Source: Methanolinea mesophila
Lineage (GTDB): Archaea; Halobacteriota; Methanomicrobia; Methanomicrobiales; Methanospirillaceae
DNA length: 64,000 nt
Direction: 5' to 3'
Assembly: GCF_017873855.1 (NCBI RefSeq)
Contig: NZ_JAGGKR010000001.1
Span: 1 to 64,000, forward strand
The notes under the pieces were generated by a model. It was not told where the DNA came from and ran no database searches. It worked only from the letters and a program-made list of their open reading frames with translations. The position numbers and the translations under genes are program-made. Position 1 is the stretch's first letter. Each line of letters begins with the position of its first letter. This document shows, piece by piece, positions 17,460-24,660 of this stretch.

Positions 17460-18650
17460 TCAGCTTCCACCAAGACGTCGGAAGACCCTCGCAAGCCGTC
17501 GCATCCCTTCCTTGATCTCCTCCTCGGTCGGACTTGAGAAGTTCAACCTGATAAGGTCGTCCCCGCCGCCGTCCACGAAGAAGGGTGTCCCCGGAAGGAC
17601 CGCAACTTTTTCGCGGATACCCTCTTCGAACACGCGGGAAGCAGAGATTTCCGGAGGCAGGCGGGCGACCAGGAACATCCCTCCCTGCGGACGGGTATGG
17701 GACACCCCGGGAGGGAGGAGGTCGTCGATCTCGTCGCACATCACACTGCACTGTCCGGCATATGCATCGGAGACCCTCCGAATGTGGGCGTCGAGGTCGT
17801 GTCCGGCCAGGTAACGGGAGAGCACCATCTGGCAGAGATGGTTTGAATGAAGATCCGCGGCCTGTTTTGCCACGTTGAACTGCCCGATCACCGGTTCGGG
17901 GCCGTAAATCCAACCGATACGCATCCCGGGGGCGACGGTCTTGGAGAAGGAGCCCGAGAGCACGGACTGTTCCGGGATGAGTGCCGAGACGGGGGGTCGC
18001 GGCCGGTGATCGAAGAAGAGCTCGCCGAAGGCATCATCCTCGTAGAATATTGTATCGCTTTCCTCTATGGTCTCGGCGACCATACGCCGGGACTCCGTCG
18101 AGTACGTCGCCCCTGACGGGTTCTGGGAGTTGGGAATGGCGTAAAATAATCCCGGCCGGGCATCCCTGATCACCGCGGCGAACCGTTCCGGGTCGGGTCC
18201 CTCCTCGCCGAGGGGGACACCGTGAAATACGGGCTCGTAGAGGGAAAAAGCCTCAATTGCACCGAGATATCCGGGGCTTTCCATCCCGATGCCATCCCCC
18301 GGGTTCACAAAGATCTTTGCGACCAGGTCGAGGCATTGCTGTGAGCCGTTCACGATCTGGATATTTTCCGGCGTAGCGGGGAGCCCGAGCCTTTTCCGGT
18401 ACCGTTCCGCGATATACTCCCTGAGGGGGCGATATCCGTCGGTGGTGGAATACTGCAGCGCTTCCTGGCCCTCGTGTTCCAGCACTTCTTCGGCCGCCCG
18501 GGCTATTCCTTCCGTATCGATGAACCTGCTCCCCGGGAGGCCCCCGGCGAAGGAGAGTATTTCCGGGTCCCTGGAAACGGCAAAAAGGGTTCCCAGGAAA
18601 GATTCCGGAGCCCGCCGCATTCGGTCGGCAAACCGATAGGAGTGTTCCAT
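17460..18650 (-). CDS. PLP-dependent aminotransferase, class I/II (2-aminoadipate type)
   Basis: The 396-residue enzyme starts at ATG 18650 behind AGGA. It has the fold-type I pattern: LSFAGGLPGSRF near the N-terminus, QYSTTDGYRPLREYIAERY, NGSQQCLDL, SPGYLGAIEAF, IPNSQNPSGATYS, EDDAFGEL, the PLP-lysine segment SGSFSKTVAPGMRIGW, and the C-terminal RLNFSS. It resembles LysN-like 2-aminoadipate and aromatic aminotransferases that share ancestry with MocR regulators, but it lacks the HTH domain. In methanogens these enzymes often transaminate several amino acids. The precise substrate is an inference. Confidence 0.88.
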   Translation of the reverse strand: MEHSYRFADRMRRAPESFLGTLFAVSRDPEILSFAGGLPGSRFIDTEGIARAAEEVLEHEGQEALQYSTTDGYRPLREYIAERYRKRLGLPATPENIQIVNGSQQCLDLVAKIFVNPGDGIGMESPGYLGAIEAFSLYEPVFHGVPLGEEGPDPERFAAVIRDARPGLFYAIPNSQNPSGATYSTESRRMVAETIEESDTIFYEDDAFGELFFDHRPRPPVSALIPEQSVLSGSFSKTVAPGMRIGWIYGPEPVIGQFNVAKQAADLHSNHLCQMVLSRYLAGHDLDAHIRRVSDAYAGQCSVMCDEIDDLLPPGVSHTRPQGGMFLVARLPPEISASRVFEEGIREKVAVLPGTPFFVDGGGDDLIRLNFSSPTEEEIKEGMRRLARVFRRLGGS

Positions 18651-18759
18651 GCGTCCTAAAGGTCTCTCCCCGGGCTCTTCAAGGAAACGGAAAGGTTCCC
18701 CGGAGAGGGTCACAGGTCTCACACCGGTTCTCCGTTCCCTTCGCGGGGAACAGACTTTT

Positions 18760-19695
18760 TCAGGTCCGTTTGCCGGGTTCGCCCTTCTCCGCGACCGGCT
18801 CCTGCTGGATCACGGTGACCGTTTCGGTCTGCGAGGCGACTGTGATGTCGGGTTCGACTTCGAGTCGTTCCAGGATCAGCCGCGAGAGACGGGTGTTCAC
18901 CACCCTGCGGTTCCGGACGTCCGTGGTATACCGTGCATAGAGTGCGATCCAGTTGTCGGTGAACCTGAGGTAGACCGCGGGCTCGATCACGCTCCGGGAG
19001 AGGTAGTATTTTTCCCCGAGACGCTCGATCTCCGCCTCGGCCCGCGAGGTCACCTCCCCGGTCTCCCGGGTGATCACCTCGGTGATGATGGAAATCGCCT
19101 TTTTCCAGTCGCTGTTGTAGGTAACCGGGATGAAAATCTCGTCCCAGATGAAGGAATGGTCTTTTGTATAGTTGTGGACCGTGTGGGCGATCACGAGCCC
19201 GTTCGGGACCAGGTTGATCCTTCCTGTCGCCTGGTCGCCGTCGACCCACTCCCGGATCTCCATCAGCGTGCTGTTCATCAGCCCGATGTCCATTACGTCG
19301 CCGTAAAACCCTTCGATCTCGATCCGGTCTCCGACCCGGAAGAGGTTCCCGCCCATGATAATGATACTTCCCACGAAATTTTTGAAGACGTCCTGAAGGG
19401 CAAACGCGATCGCCGCCCCGATAATTCCGAATGTCACCAGGAGGGAAGAGGGGTCCTGCACCACAAGGAGCATAGAGACGACCAGGAAAATAACGATCGA
19501 CAGGACGTAAAAGACCTTGTTCAGGGAGTACCTGGTCCGTTTATCGCTTATTCGGCTCGACCCGAACTTGATTAACAGGATCTCGAAGACCAGGTAGGTG
19601 ACGGTCGCCACCAGGAGTACGGTCGCGAGATCCTGCAGGTACATGTTCTGGTAGGTGAGGGTCGCCGCCCAGCTCGCAATCGTCGAGATGAGCAA
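18760..19695 (-). CDS. small-conductance mechanosensitive channel (MscS family)
   Basis: The 311-residue protein has about three membrane helices (residues 10-40, 55-85, 85-120), the pore-lining third helix GIIGAAIAFALQDVFKNFVGS, and the MscS beta domain with FRVGDRIEIEGFYGDVMDIGL and VPNGLVIAHTVHNYT. It should open under membrane tension to release osmolytes. The first possible start in frame is TTG 19695; no ATG or GTG lies upstream before a stop, so the N-terminus is uncertain, and ATG 19644 would remove the first helix. A TATA-like CTATTTTATAG lies at about 19817-19827. Confidence 0.9.
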   Translation of the reverse strand: MLISTIASWAATLTYQNMYLQDLATVLLVATVTYLVFEILLIKFGSSRISDKRTRYSLNKVFYVLSIVIFLVVSMLLVVQDPSSLLVTFGIIGAAIAFALQDVFKNFVGSIIIMGGNLFRVGDRIEIEGFYGDVMDIGLMNSTLMEIREWVDGDQATGRINLVPNGLVIAHTVHNYTKDHSFIWDEIFIPVTYNSDWKKAISIITEVITRETGEVTSRAEAEIERLGEKYYLSRSVIEPAVYLRFTDNWIALYARYTTDVRNRRVVNTRLSRLILERLEVEPDITVASQTETVTVIQQEPVAEKGEPGKRT

Positions 19696-19947
19696 AGCGG
19701 TGAAGGTGAGTAGCTCCCTTGCCAGAATATTCCACCATCCCGGATCAGGGCGCCTTCCCGGGACGGGGCAGTCCCGGGGCGGGCGACACTATCCAGTCCA
19801 AGTCTGGACATGGATTCTATAAAATAGCTCCGGCAGACCGTGCTCCCGGCTCCCCGGTTTTCCGGCCAACTATCGGGACAATATGCAGAGCTGAAAAGAG
19901 AATATGTGGAGATTCCCGGAAGATCCGGAGTCTTCCGCGATACCAGG

Positions 19948-20142
19948 TTATTCCGGCTCGAATCCCCGCCCGAACCCTCGTTTATAGAGGTCTTCGTTGT
20001 TTCTCAGCCATTCCGCGGTGGTATGAAACCCGTTATCCTCGGCCTTCTTGATCACCTGTGAATAGTCGAGCGTGTAGTGGATCTCGCGGTTTATCACCGT
20101 CAGCTCTTCATAGACTTTCCGGGGAACTTTGACCTTTGCCAT
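19948..20142 (-). CDS. small conserved-type protein of unknown function
   Basis: The 64-residue protein begins MAKVKVPRKVYEELTVIN and continues as a charged helical segment (DYSQVIKKAEDNGFHTTAEWLRNNE) with an RGFGRGFEPE tail. The N-terminal strand followed by helices looks like small DNA-binding or antitoxin-like folds, but no toxin partner is adjacent, so this is only a comparison. Codon use matches the neighbours. It diverges from the repeat-protein gene. Confidence 0.7.
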   Translation of the reverse strand: MAKVKVPRKVYEELTVINREIHYTLDYSQVIKKAEDNGFHTTAEWLRNNEDLYKRGFGRGFEPE

Positions 20143-20238
20143 AGCTCTCTTGAAAAATGTGGCATCGGGAAGGAGATAAACCCTCTCACGTTATTTTCGG
20201 GAATTAAAGGAAGAAATGACAAATAAAAAATGGATAAT

Positions 20239-20246
20239 CTTATAAC
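20239..20246 (+). promoter_or_regulatory. TATA-like box before the 17-residue-repeat protein
   Basis: CTTATAAC at 20239-20246 predicts transcription from about 20268, which would leave ATG 20282 as the first usable start, preceded by GGTGG. The AT-rich run 20221-20231 is an alternative box that would allow ATG 20258. Confidence 0.4.
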
Positions 20247-20281
20247 CATGGAGATATATGTACGATTTGGTGGAAAAACTG

Positions 20282-20686
20282 ATGCGCTATTCTTTACTGC
20301 TTGTGAGTGTCCTTCTAATATTTGCGATATCCGGTGCCGGCTCGGTAATGGCCGCCGAATTAACCCCTCTCGGATATAAAGATCTCGATACAGCCTTTAA
20401 AGCACCTACCGTAAAGTCACTGGGGTTCAAGGATTACGATGCTGCCTTTACCGCACCGGCTCTCAAGCTGACAGGCTTTAAAACCCTTGATGCGGCTTTT
20501 ACCGCACCGACTGTAAAGCCTTTAGGTTATAAAACCTATGATGCAGCCTTTACCGCACCGGCATTCAAGCTGACAGGCTTTAAAACCCTTGATGCGGCTT
20601 TTACCGCACCGACCGTTAAGCCTTTAGGGTTTAAAACTTATGATGCTGCCTTCGCTATTCCGACCATTAAAAGGACAAGTCCGTAA
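20282..20686 (+). CDS. secreted protein built from six 17-residue repeats
   Basis: The 134-residue protein has a signal peptide (RYSLLLVSVLLIFAISGAG, cleavage near VMA-AE). Then six perfect-length repeats run from residue 30 to 131 with consensus (L/T)G(F/Y)KT(Y/L)DAAFTAP(T/A)xKx, and the chain ends TSP. Repeats 3 and 5 are nearly identical at DNA level, and a 102-bp (two-repeat) period shows recent duplication. ATG 20258 is an alternative start eight codons earlier. The regular Lys, Asp and aromatic spacing suggests a small extracellular beta-solenoid or fibre, but I do not recognise a family. Lower G+C than its neighbours is visible. Confidence 0.82.
   Translation: MRYSLLLVSVLLIFAISGAGSVMAAELTPLGYKDLDTAFKAPTVKSLGFKDYDAAFTAPALKLTGFKTLDAAFTAPTVKPLGYKTYDAAFTAPAFKLTGFKTLDAAFTAPTVKPLGFKTYDAAFAIPTIKRTSP
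20369..20674 (+). repeat. six tandem 51-bp coding repeats
   Basis: Six in-frame 51-bp units encode the 17-residue repeats of the secreted protein. Units 3 and 5 differ at only about two bases and units 2 and 4 are close, indicating duplication of a 102-bp double unit. Confidence 0.85.
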
Positions 20687-20882
20687 GTGATGTGAGCATA
20701 CTACCAATTTCCGTCTATTTTTCAGAGAATTTTTGAATTTACATATGGTCTAGCGAAGAACTGCAAGGATAATGCAATTAAAGATTAATTTATTTCATTA
20801 ACAGGAAATAGGAGATTGATTTTCGTGGTTTTTCAGGCGGGTTATCTGTTTATGTTCAGGAAAAGATAATGGAGGCCCTGGA

Positions 20883-21443
20883 ATGGCAACGAGACCTCAA
20901 CGTAATTTGGAAAGTAGGAACGAAACGGCACCCGGTAACCCGGGAACTGAAGCGATTACCCTCAGGGCCGCCATCGACGCCGATAAGGAACCGGTCATGC
21001 AGATCTTCAATCACTATGCGACCGCGAGTTTTGCAGCATATCCTGACGGACCGGTGCCGGAAAGGATGTTCGATCTCCTGCAAGGAGAGGCGCTCGCTCT
21101 TATCGTGGCCGAATCCGGAGGTACGGTGATAGGCTTTGGCATGCTGAAACCGTTCATGCCGTTTACGGCGTTCCGTTCTGCGGCAACAGCCAGTTATTTC
21201 ATCGGGCCCGGGCATACCCGCGTCGGAGTAGGGACGATGATCCTCGAACGGCTCGAACACACGGCGAAGGACGCGGGGGTGACGACGCTCCTGGTGCACA
21301 TCTCCTCGAAAAACGAGGCGAGTATCCGTTTTCACCAGAGAAACGGGTTCGCGGAAGTAGGAAGGTTACATTCCGTGGGCAGGAAATTCGGAGAGTCCTT
21401 CGATATTGTATGGATGCAAAAGGATATCGGGTCGACCGGATAG
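20883..21443 (+). CDS. GNAT-family N-acetyltransferase
   Basis: The 186-residue protein has the GNAT fold from about residue 25 (ITLRAAIDADKEPVMQIFNHY). It includes an acetyl-CoA pyrophosphate loop GHTRVGVGTMILERLE and the C-terminal EASIRFHQRNGFAEVG, which closely follow phosphinothricin/methionine-sulfone N-acetyltransferases. A hydrophilic N-terminal tail of ~24 residues precedes the domain. The ribosome-binding site GGAGG sits just before the ATG. The substrate is unknown; small amino-acid-like amines are plausible for this branch. Confidence 0.87.
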   Translation: MATRPQRNLESRNETAPGNPGTEAITLRAAIDADKEPVMQIFNHYATASFAAYPDGPVPERMFDLLQGEALALIVAESGGTVIGFGMLKPFMPFTAFRSAATASYFIGPGHTRVGVGTMILERLEHTAKDAGVTTLLVHISSKNEASIRFHQRNGFAEVGRLHSVGRKFGESFDIVWMQKDIGSTG

Positions 21444-21480
21444 ACCTGACCTTGCATTCCGGCTACCGCGTGTGTCCCTT

Positions 21481-21648
21481 CTAAAGCCGTTCTATCTGAA
21501 GGGACTTCAGTTCGTCGCTCGGGATCAGGCGGCTTTCCCGCGGGGACCTGATGACCACCGAGATGTTATTGATCTTCTCGCACAGCCCTGAGACCTGGTG
21601 ACCGTCCGGGAATGTAATCTGGTATCGCTGACCGACCTTGATATTCAT
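21481..21648 (-). CDS. 55-residue protein of unknown function
   Basis: A short gene on the minus strand: ATG 21646-21648, stop TAG 21481-21483, 55 codons. The product begins MNIKVGQRYQITFPDGHQV, continues SGLCEKINNISVVIRSP, and ends SDELKSLQIERL. It reads as a small beta-barrel-like domain followed by a helix. AGGAT lies six bases before the ATG, and a TATA-like TTTTTTATAG (about 21676-21685) precedes it. Third-position G+C is high, as in real genes here. I do not recognise the family. It converges with the acetyltransferase gene. Confidence 0.65.
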   Translation of the reverse strand: MNIKVGQRYQITFPDGHQVSGLCEKINNISVVIRSPRESRLIPSDELKSLQIERL

Positions 21649-21730
21649 ACGGTATCCTGATACATACCGGTACTATAAAAAATTTAGGTGGCGGAGGGGG
21701 TAATGTCACGGAGTGCAAAAAAATATCACT

Positions 21731-21764
21731 GATATCTGACCATTTTTAAGAATTATCAGATATC
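21731..21764. promoter_or_regulatory. 9-bp inverted repeat spanning a TATA-like run
   Basis: GATATCTGA (21731-21739) is inverted as TCAGATATC (21756-21764). The 16-bp loop contains TTTTTAAGAATTA, which resembles a TATA element. A dimeric repressor binding both arms would cover a promoter. The surrounding space 21649-21945 has no supported gene. Confidence 0.3.
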
Positions 21765-21945
21765 CGGGATATGTTGAATTTTCCGGCTCCCTTGTACGAG
21801 GTGCCTCATGAAGATTTTTTTTTGAGTGTCAGAACCAGTTCCCTGTTGTTTTCAGCGGAAACATCTTCACGGTCGGGCAGACACGAATCCGTACGCGGGA
21901 GAGAGTCTGCCAGGGTGTGTTCACGTACCCCCGGGACTGGAACCC

Positions 21946-22476
21946 TTATTGTTCCTCCTTCGCCTCTTCGGTGAGCTCCGCTTCGATCCGCTTTGCCCTC
22001 TTGGTGAGAACCTCAAGCAGTCGTTCCTCCTCCACCGCATGCCGCTCGTCGGGGGTGAGCTTCTCCGGGAGCCAGGACGGGGCCTGTTTGTCCTTGTAAT
22101 AGTTCCTGATCGCCCGGCGAAGCGCCCCGACTGCCAGGATCCCGCAGTGGGACTTCACCACGGGGAGTGTCCCGAGATCGTCCGATATATCTTTCCAACT
22201 GATCTTCCAGGCCTCTTCCAGGGACTTTCCCTTCGCCATAACGGTCATCACGCTTGATGCCGCGATGTTTGCGGCACACCCGTAGCTCTCGAACATCGCC
22301 TCCCTGATGATCCCGGTCTCCCTGTCGATACGGAGGTACACGGCGACCATGTCCCCGCATGCCAGGCTCCCCGCGAGCGCTTCAGCGTCGGGGTTCTCCA
22401 TCTTCCCCAGGTTCACGGGGTTCCTGAACAGTTCCAGGACTTTCGGGTTATAGGCAAGTGGTATACGACTCGACAT
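21946..22476 (-). CDS. IscU/NifU-like iron-sulfur cluster scaffold
   Basis: The 176-residue protein has the scaffold residues C40 in ACGD (with D42), C67 in YGCAA, and H110-C111 in KSHCGILAVGALRRAI, which bind the nascent Fe-S cluster. The last ~45 residues are a charged helical extension (DERHAVEEERLLEVLTKRAK) beyond the usual IscU length. The gene lies four bases after the cysteine desulfurase, as expected for a cluster-assembly pair. In methanogens SufBC is the main known system, so this unit may serve particular targets. Confidence 0.9.
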   Translation of the reverse strand: MSSRIPLAYNPKVLELFRNPVNLGKMENPDAEALAGSLACGDMVAVYLRIDRETGIIREAMFESYGCAANIAASSVMTVMAKGKSLEEAWKISWKDISDDLGTLPVVKSHCGILAVGALRRAIRNYYKDKQAPSWLPEKLTPDERHAVEEERLLEVLTKRAKRIEAELTEEAKEEQ

Positions 22477-22480
22477 CTTT

Positions 22481-23716
22481 TCAACCTCCTCTCCCGAACG
22501 GGGAGAGCGACCGGATCCTGTTCACCGCCTCCGGGATGCAGGAGCGCACGTACGCGATCTGCTCGTCGGTGTGGAACGGGGTGGTCTTCATCAGGATGCT
22601 CCCGTGTGCCTCCTCGTACTTCCTGTGGATTGCGAGGAGTACGTGGCTCGGCTCGAGGATTCTGCTCGAGCAGGCGCTCCCGCTCGAGACGTATACCCCC
22701 TTTAAGGACAGCTCGATGGTGAGGGCCTCGCCTTCGCAGTAGAGCACGCTGATATTCGCGTTATCCGGAGATCTTTTCTTCCCGGACGGGCCGTTCAGGA
22801 GGGTATCGTCCACGGTTCCCAGGATCCCGTCGATCAGCCCGTCACGCAACCGGCTCATCCGCCCGAGGTACTCCCCTGCATGCGCCTGCATAAGGGTGGC
22901 CGCAGTGGAAAAACCCACGATGGCCGGGACGTTCTCCACCCCCGGCCAGAGTTTCTGGGTAGAAAGCTGCCCCTGGAGGACCGGTTTGAGCTCGATACCC
23001 TCCCTGACGTAGAGTGCCCCTGACCCTTTGGGCCCGTATATCTTGTGGCCCGAGAAGGACGCCATGTCAGCACCCGATGCCCCGAGGTCGAGGGGAACCT
23101 TGCAGAATGCGTCGCAGGCATCGAGATGGACCTTCACCCCGGGATCGCGGTCGCGGATGATCTCTATGATCGCCCGGGTGTCCTGGACCGTGCCGATCTC
23201 GTGGTTGACCGGGGCGACGCTCACGAGGAGGGTCTCCTTGTCCACTTCACGTGCGAGCGCTTCCTGGTCGACGAACCCCTCGCGGTCGACCGGGACCTTC
23301 ACCACCGAAAACCCCCGGTTCTTCAGTTCCTCCGCGGGGAAGACCACGCTCAGGTGCTCGATGGCGGAGATGACGATCTTTTTCCTTCCCTCGGGAGCGG
23401 TCATCGCGAGGCCATTGATGGCCAGGTTATTCGCTTCGGTGCCGCTGTGGGTGTATGCGATCTCGTCGGGTTTGCAGTGCATTGCCTCCGCAAGTGCCAG
23501 TGTTGAAGTATAGAGTGTCTCGTAGGCTTCCCATCCTTTCCGGTTGGTTATCGCGGGATGGCCCTGGCCGCTTTCCAGATACGCGGCCCGCATCGCTTCG
23601 AGGGCTTCGGGAAAGATCATCCCGGAGTTCTCAGAATCGAGGTAAACCTCCTTGTCGGGAACGCCGTGCGAGTCGAGCAGCGCCCTGATGTCCCGGGACA
23701 TGTCGCTGTAGATCAT
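22481..23716 (-). CDS. cysteine desulfurase-like PLP enzyme (IscS/NifS relative)
   Basis: The 411-residue protein starts at ATG 23716, overlapping the TusA stop as ATGA. It has the PLP lysine in FSGHKIYGPKG (K225), H121 in SAIEHLSV, and the sulfur-accepting Cys349 in VSSGSACSS. It should remove sulfur from cysteine and hand it to TusA or IscU. Two family landmarks differ: the usual DAAQ segment is DACD (199-202), and the RSGTEN loop is replaced by KLWPGVEN. It is therefore a divergent branch, possibly with a different sulfur donor or acceptor. Confidence 0.88.
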   Translation of the reverse strand: MIYSDMSRDIRALLDSHGVPDKEVYLDSENSGMIFPEALEAMRAAYLESGQGHPAITNRKGWEAYETLYTSTLALAEAMHCKPDEIAYTHSGTEANNLAINGLAMTAPEGRKKIVISAIEHLSVVFPAEELKNRGFSVVKVPVDREGFVDQEALAREVDKETLLVSVAPVNHEIGTVQDTRAIIEIIRDRDPGVKVHLDACDAFCKVPLDLGASGADMASFSGHKIYGPKGSGALYVREGIELKPVLQGQLSTQKLWPGVENVPAIVGFSTAATLMQAHAGEYLGRMSRLRDGLIDGILGTVDDTLLNGPSGKKRSPDNANISVLYCEGEALTIELSLKGVYVSSGSACSSRILEPSHVLLAIHRKYEEAHGSILMKTTPFHTDEQIAYVRSCIPEAVNRIRSLSPFGRGG

Positions 23717-23943
23717 CCTGCGACCCTGATGTAGATCTCGTATACCTCGCCCGACTTCCCGGATGCGAGGAATTCGTGCCCTGTTCCAGAAGCCCACTCT
23801 TTCACGTCCGATGGAGCCCCCTGGTCGGTGGCGAGCAGTTTGATCACCTGGCCGGGGCGGGCTTTCCCCACCGCTTCGGCGAGCGCGATCATCGGACCGG
23901 GGCATGATTTGTATTTCGCGTCCACCACGATATCGGCGTTCAT
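23713..23943 (-). CDS. TusA/SirA-family sulfur carrier
   Basis: The 76-residue protein starts at ATG 23943 behind GAGGTGGTG. It contains the sulfur-carrier signature KSCPGPMIALAEAV, with C14 as the persulfide site, and the second half LATDQGAPSDVKEWASGTGHE. TusA proteins accept sulfur from a cysteine desulfurase and relay it to thiolation or sulfur-oxidation enzymes. Here the desulfurase gene overlaps its stop codon by ATGA, so the two are translationally coupled. Confidence 0.92.
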   Translation of the reverse strand: MNADIVVDAKYKSCPGPMIALAEAVGKARPGQVIKLLATDQGAPSDVKEWASGTGHEFLASGKSGEVYEIYIRVAG

Positions 23944-24079
23944 GACTTCACCACCTCGTGACGATGAAGGGAAGAGAGCCGACTCCACACCTTCGGGGGT
24001 TCGTGTTCACGTCTCGCCGCCTCTCTCATATCCTGAAGAGGCCCCATCCATTGTGGTCCGGCGTTCACGGCAGATCACC

Positions 24080-24490
24080 TCAGGAGATAAAGAGCGAGAC
24101 ATTCGAGTCCTTCGCCTTCGAGAGGAAGGTCGCTGCTCCCACGATATCGTTCACATAACTTTCCAGGTCTTCCGATTTGAGCCCGAACATCCCGAGCGAC
24201 GCCGAGCACGCGTAGACCCTGATCTTCCCGGTGGAGATGCCCTGGGAGAGGACGTTTCTCCAGTCCGGGATCGACCCGGAAGCAAGTGCTTCGGAGAATC
24301 GGGGTTCATACTCCTTGTAATCGAGGCTCACACCGGAAGGCTGGAATCCTTTCTTTAAGGAGAGCAGGCCCCAGAATGTAAAGAACATCTCCACGTCCCA
24401 CCCGGATATCGCCGCAGTGGTGCCGAGTGTGGCCGCAGGGAACAGTTTGTCCATCTTCTCAGATGCGACGATCAATGCAAGTTTTGGCAT
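24080..24490 (-). CDS. DsrE-family protein (sulfur relay)
   Basis: The 136-residue protein starts at ATG 24490 behind GGAGGT. The N-terminal strand LALIVASEKMDKLFPAATLG, FFTFWGLLSLKKG, and the conserved cysteine segment RVYACSASLGMFGL (C95) are characteristic of DsrE/DsrF-like sulfur-transfer proteins of the peroxiredoxin-like group. It is the first gene of an apparent operon with tusA, a cysteine desulfurase and an IscU-like scaffold, so it likely accepts or donates persulfide sulfur. The codons upstream of 24490 in the frame are not protein-like. Confidence 0.88.
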   Translation of the reverse strand: MPKLALIVASEKMDKLFPAATLGTTAAISGWDVEMFFTFWGLLSLKKGFQPSGVSLDYKEYEPRFSEALASGSIPDWRNVLSQGISTGKIRVYACSASLGMFGLKSEDLESYVNDIVGAATFLSKAKDSNVSLFIS

Positions 24491-24537
24491 CTTATACGAC
24501 CTCCATCCACGCGATTTTACACAGAATAAGAGTAAGG

Positions 24538-24550
24538 GGTTAAATAGGTA
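24538..24550 (-). promoter_or_regulatory. TATA-like promoter of the sulfur-relay operon
   Basis: On the minus strand CCTATTTAACC lies about 50 bp before ATG 24490, predicting a transcript start near 24515 and a leader of ~25 nt that carries GGAGGT. Confidence 0.45.
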
Positions 24551-24660
24551 TGGTCGGCGGGGAACGCACCCCGGGGGCGGTGAAGGCTTCGTATGCGAAT
24601 AACGCAAAGACTGGGAAACGGGACGAAAACAGCTGATTTTCAAACCCGGAGTATCCTTAA

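Noticed and set aside
21771-21974. 67-residue plus-strand frame after the inverted repeat
   Set aside because: It overlaps the end of the IscU-like gene and its sequence is Ser/Arg-rich with no recognisable pattern, although a TATA-like box lies ~25 bp before its ATG.
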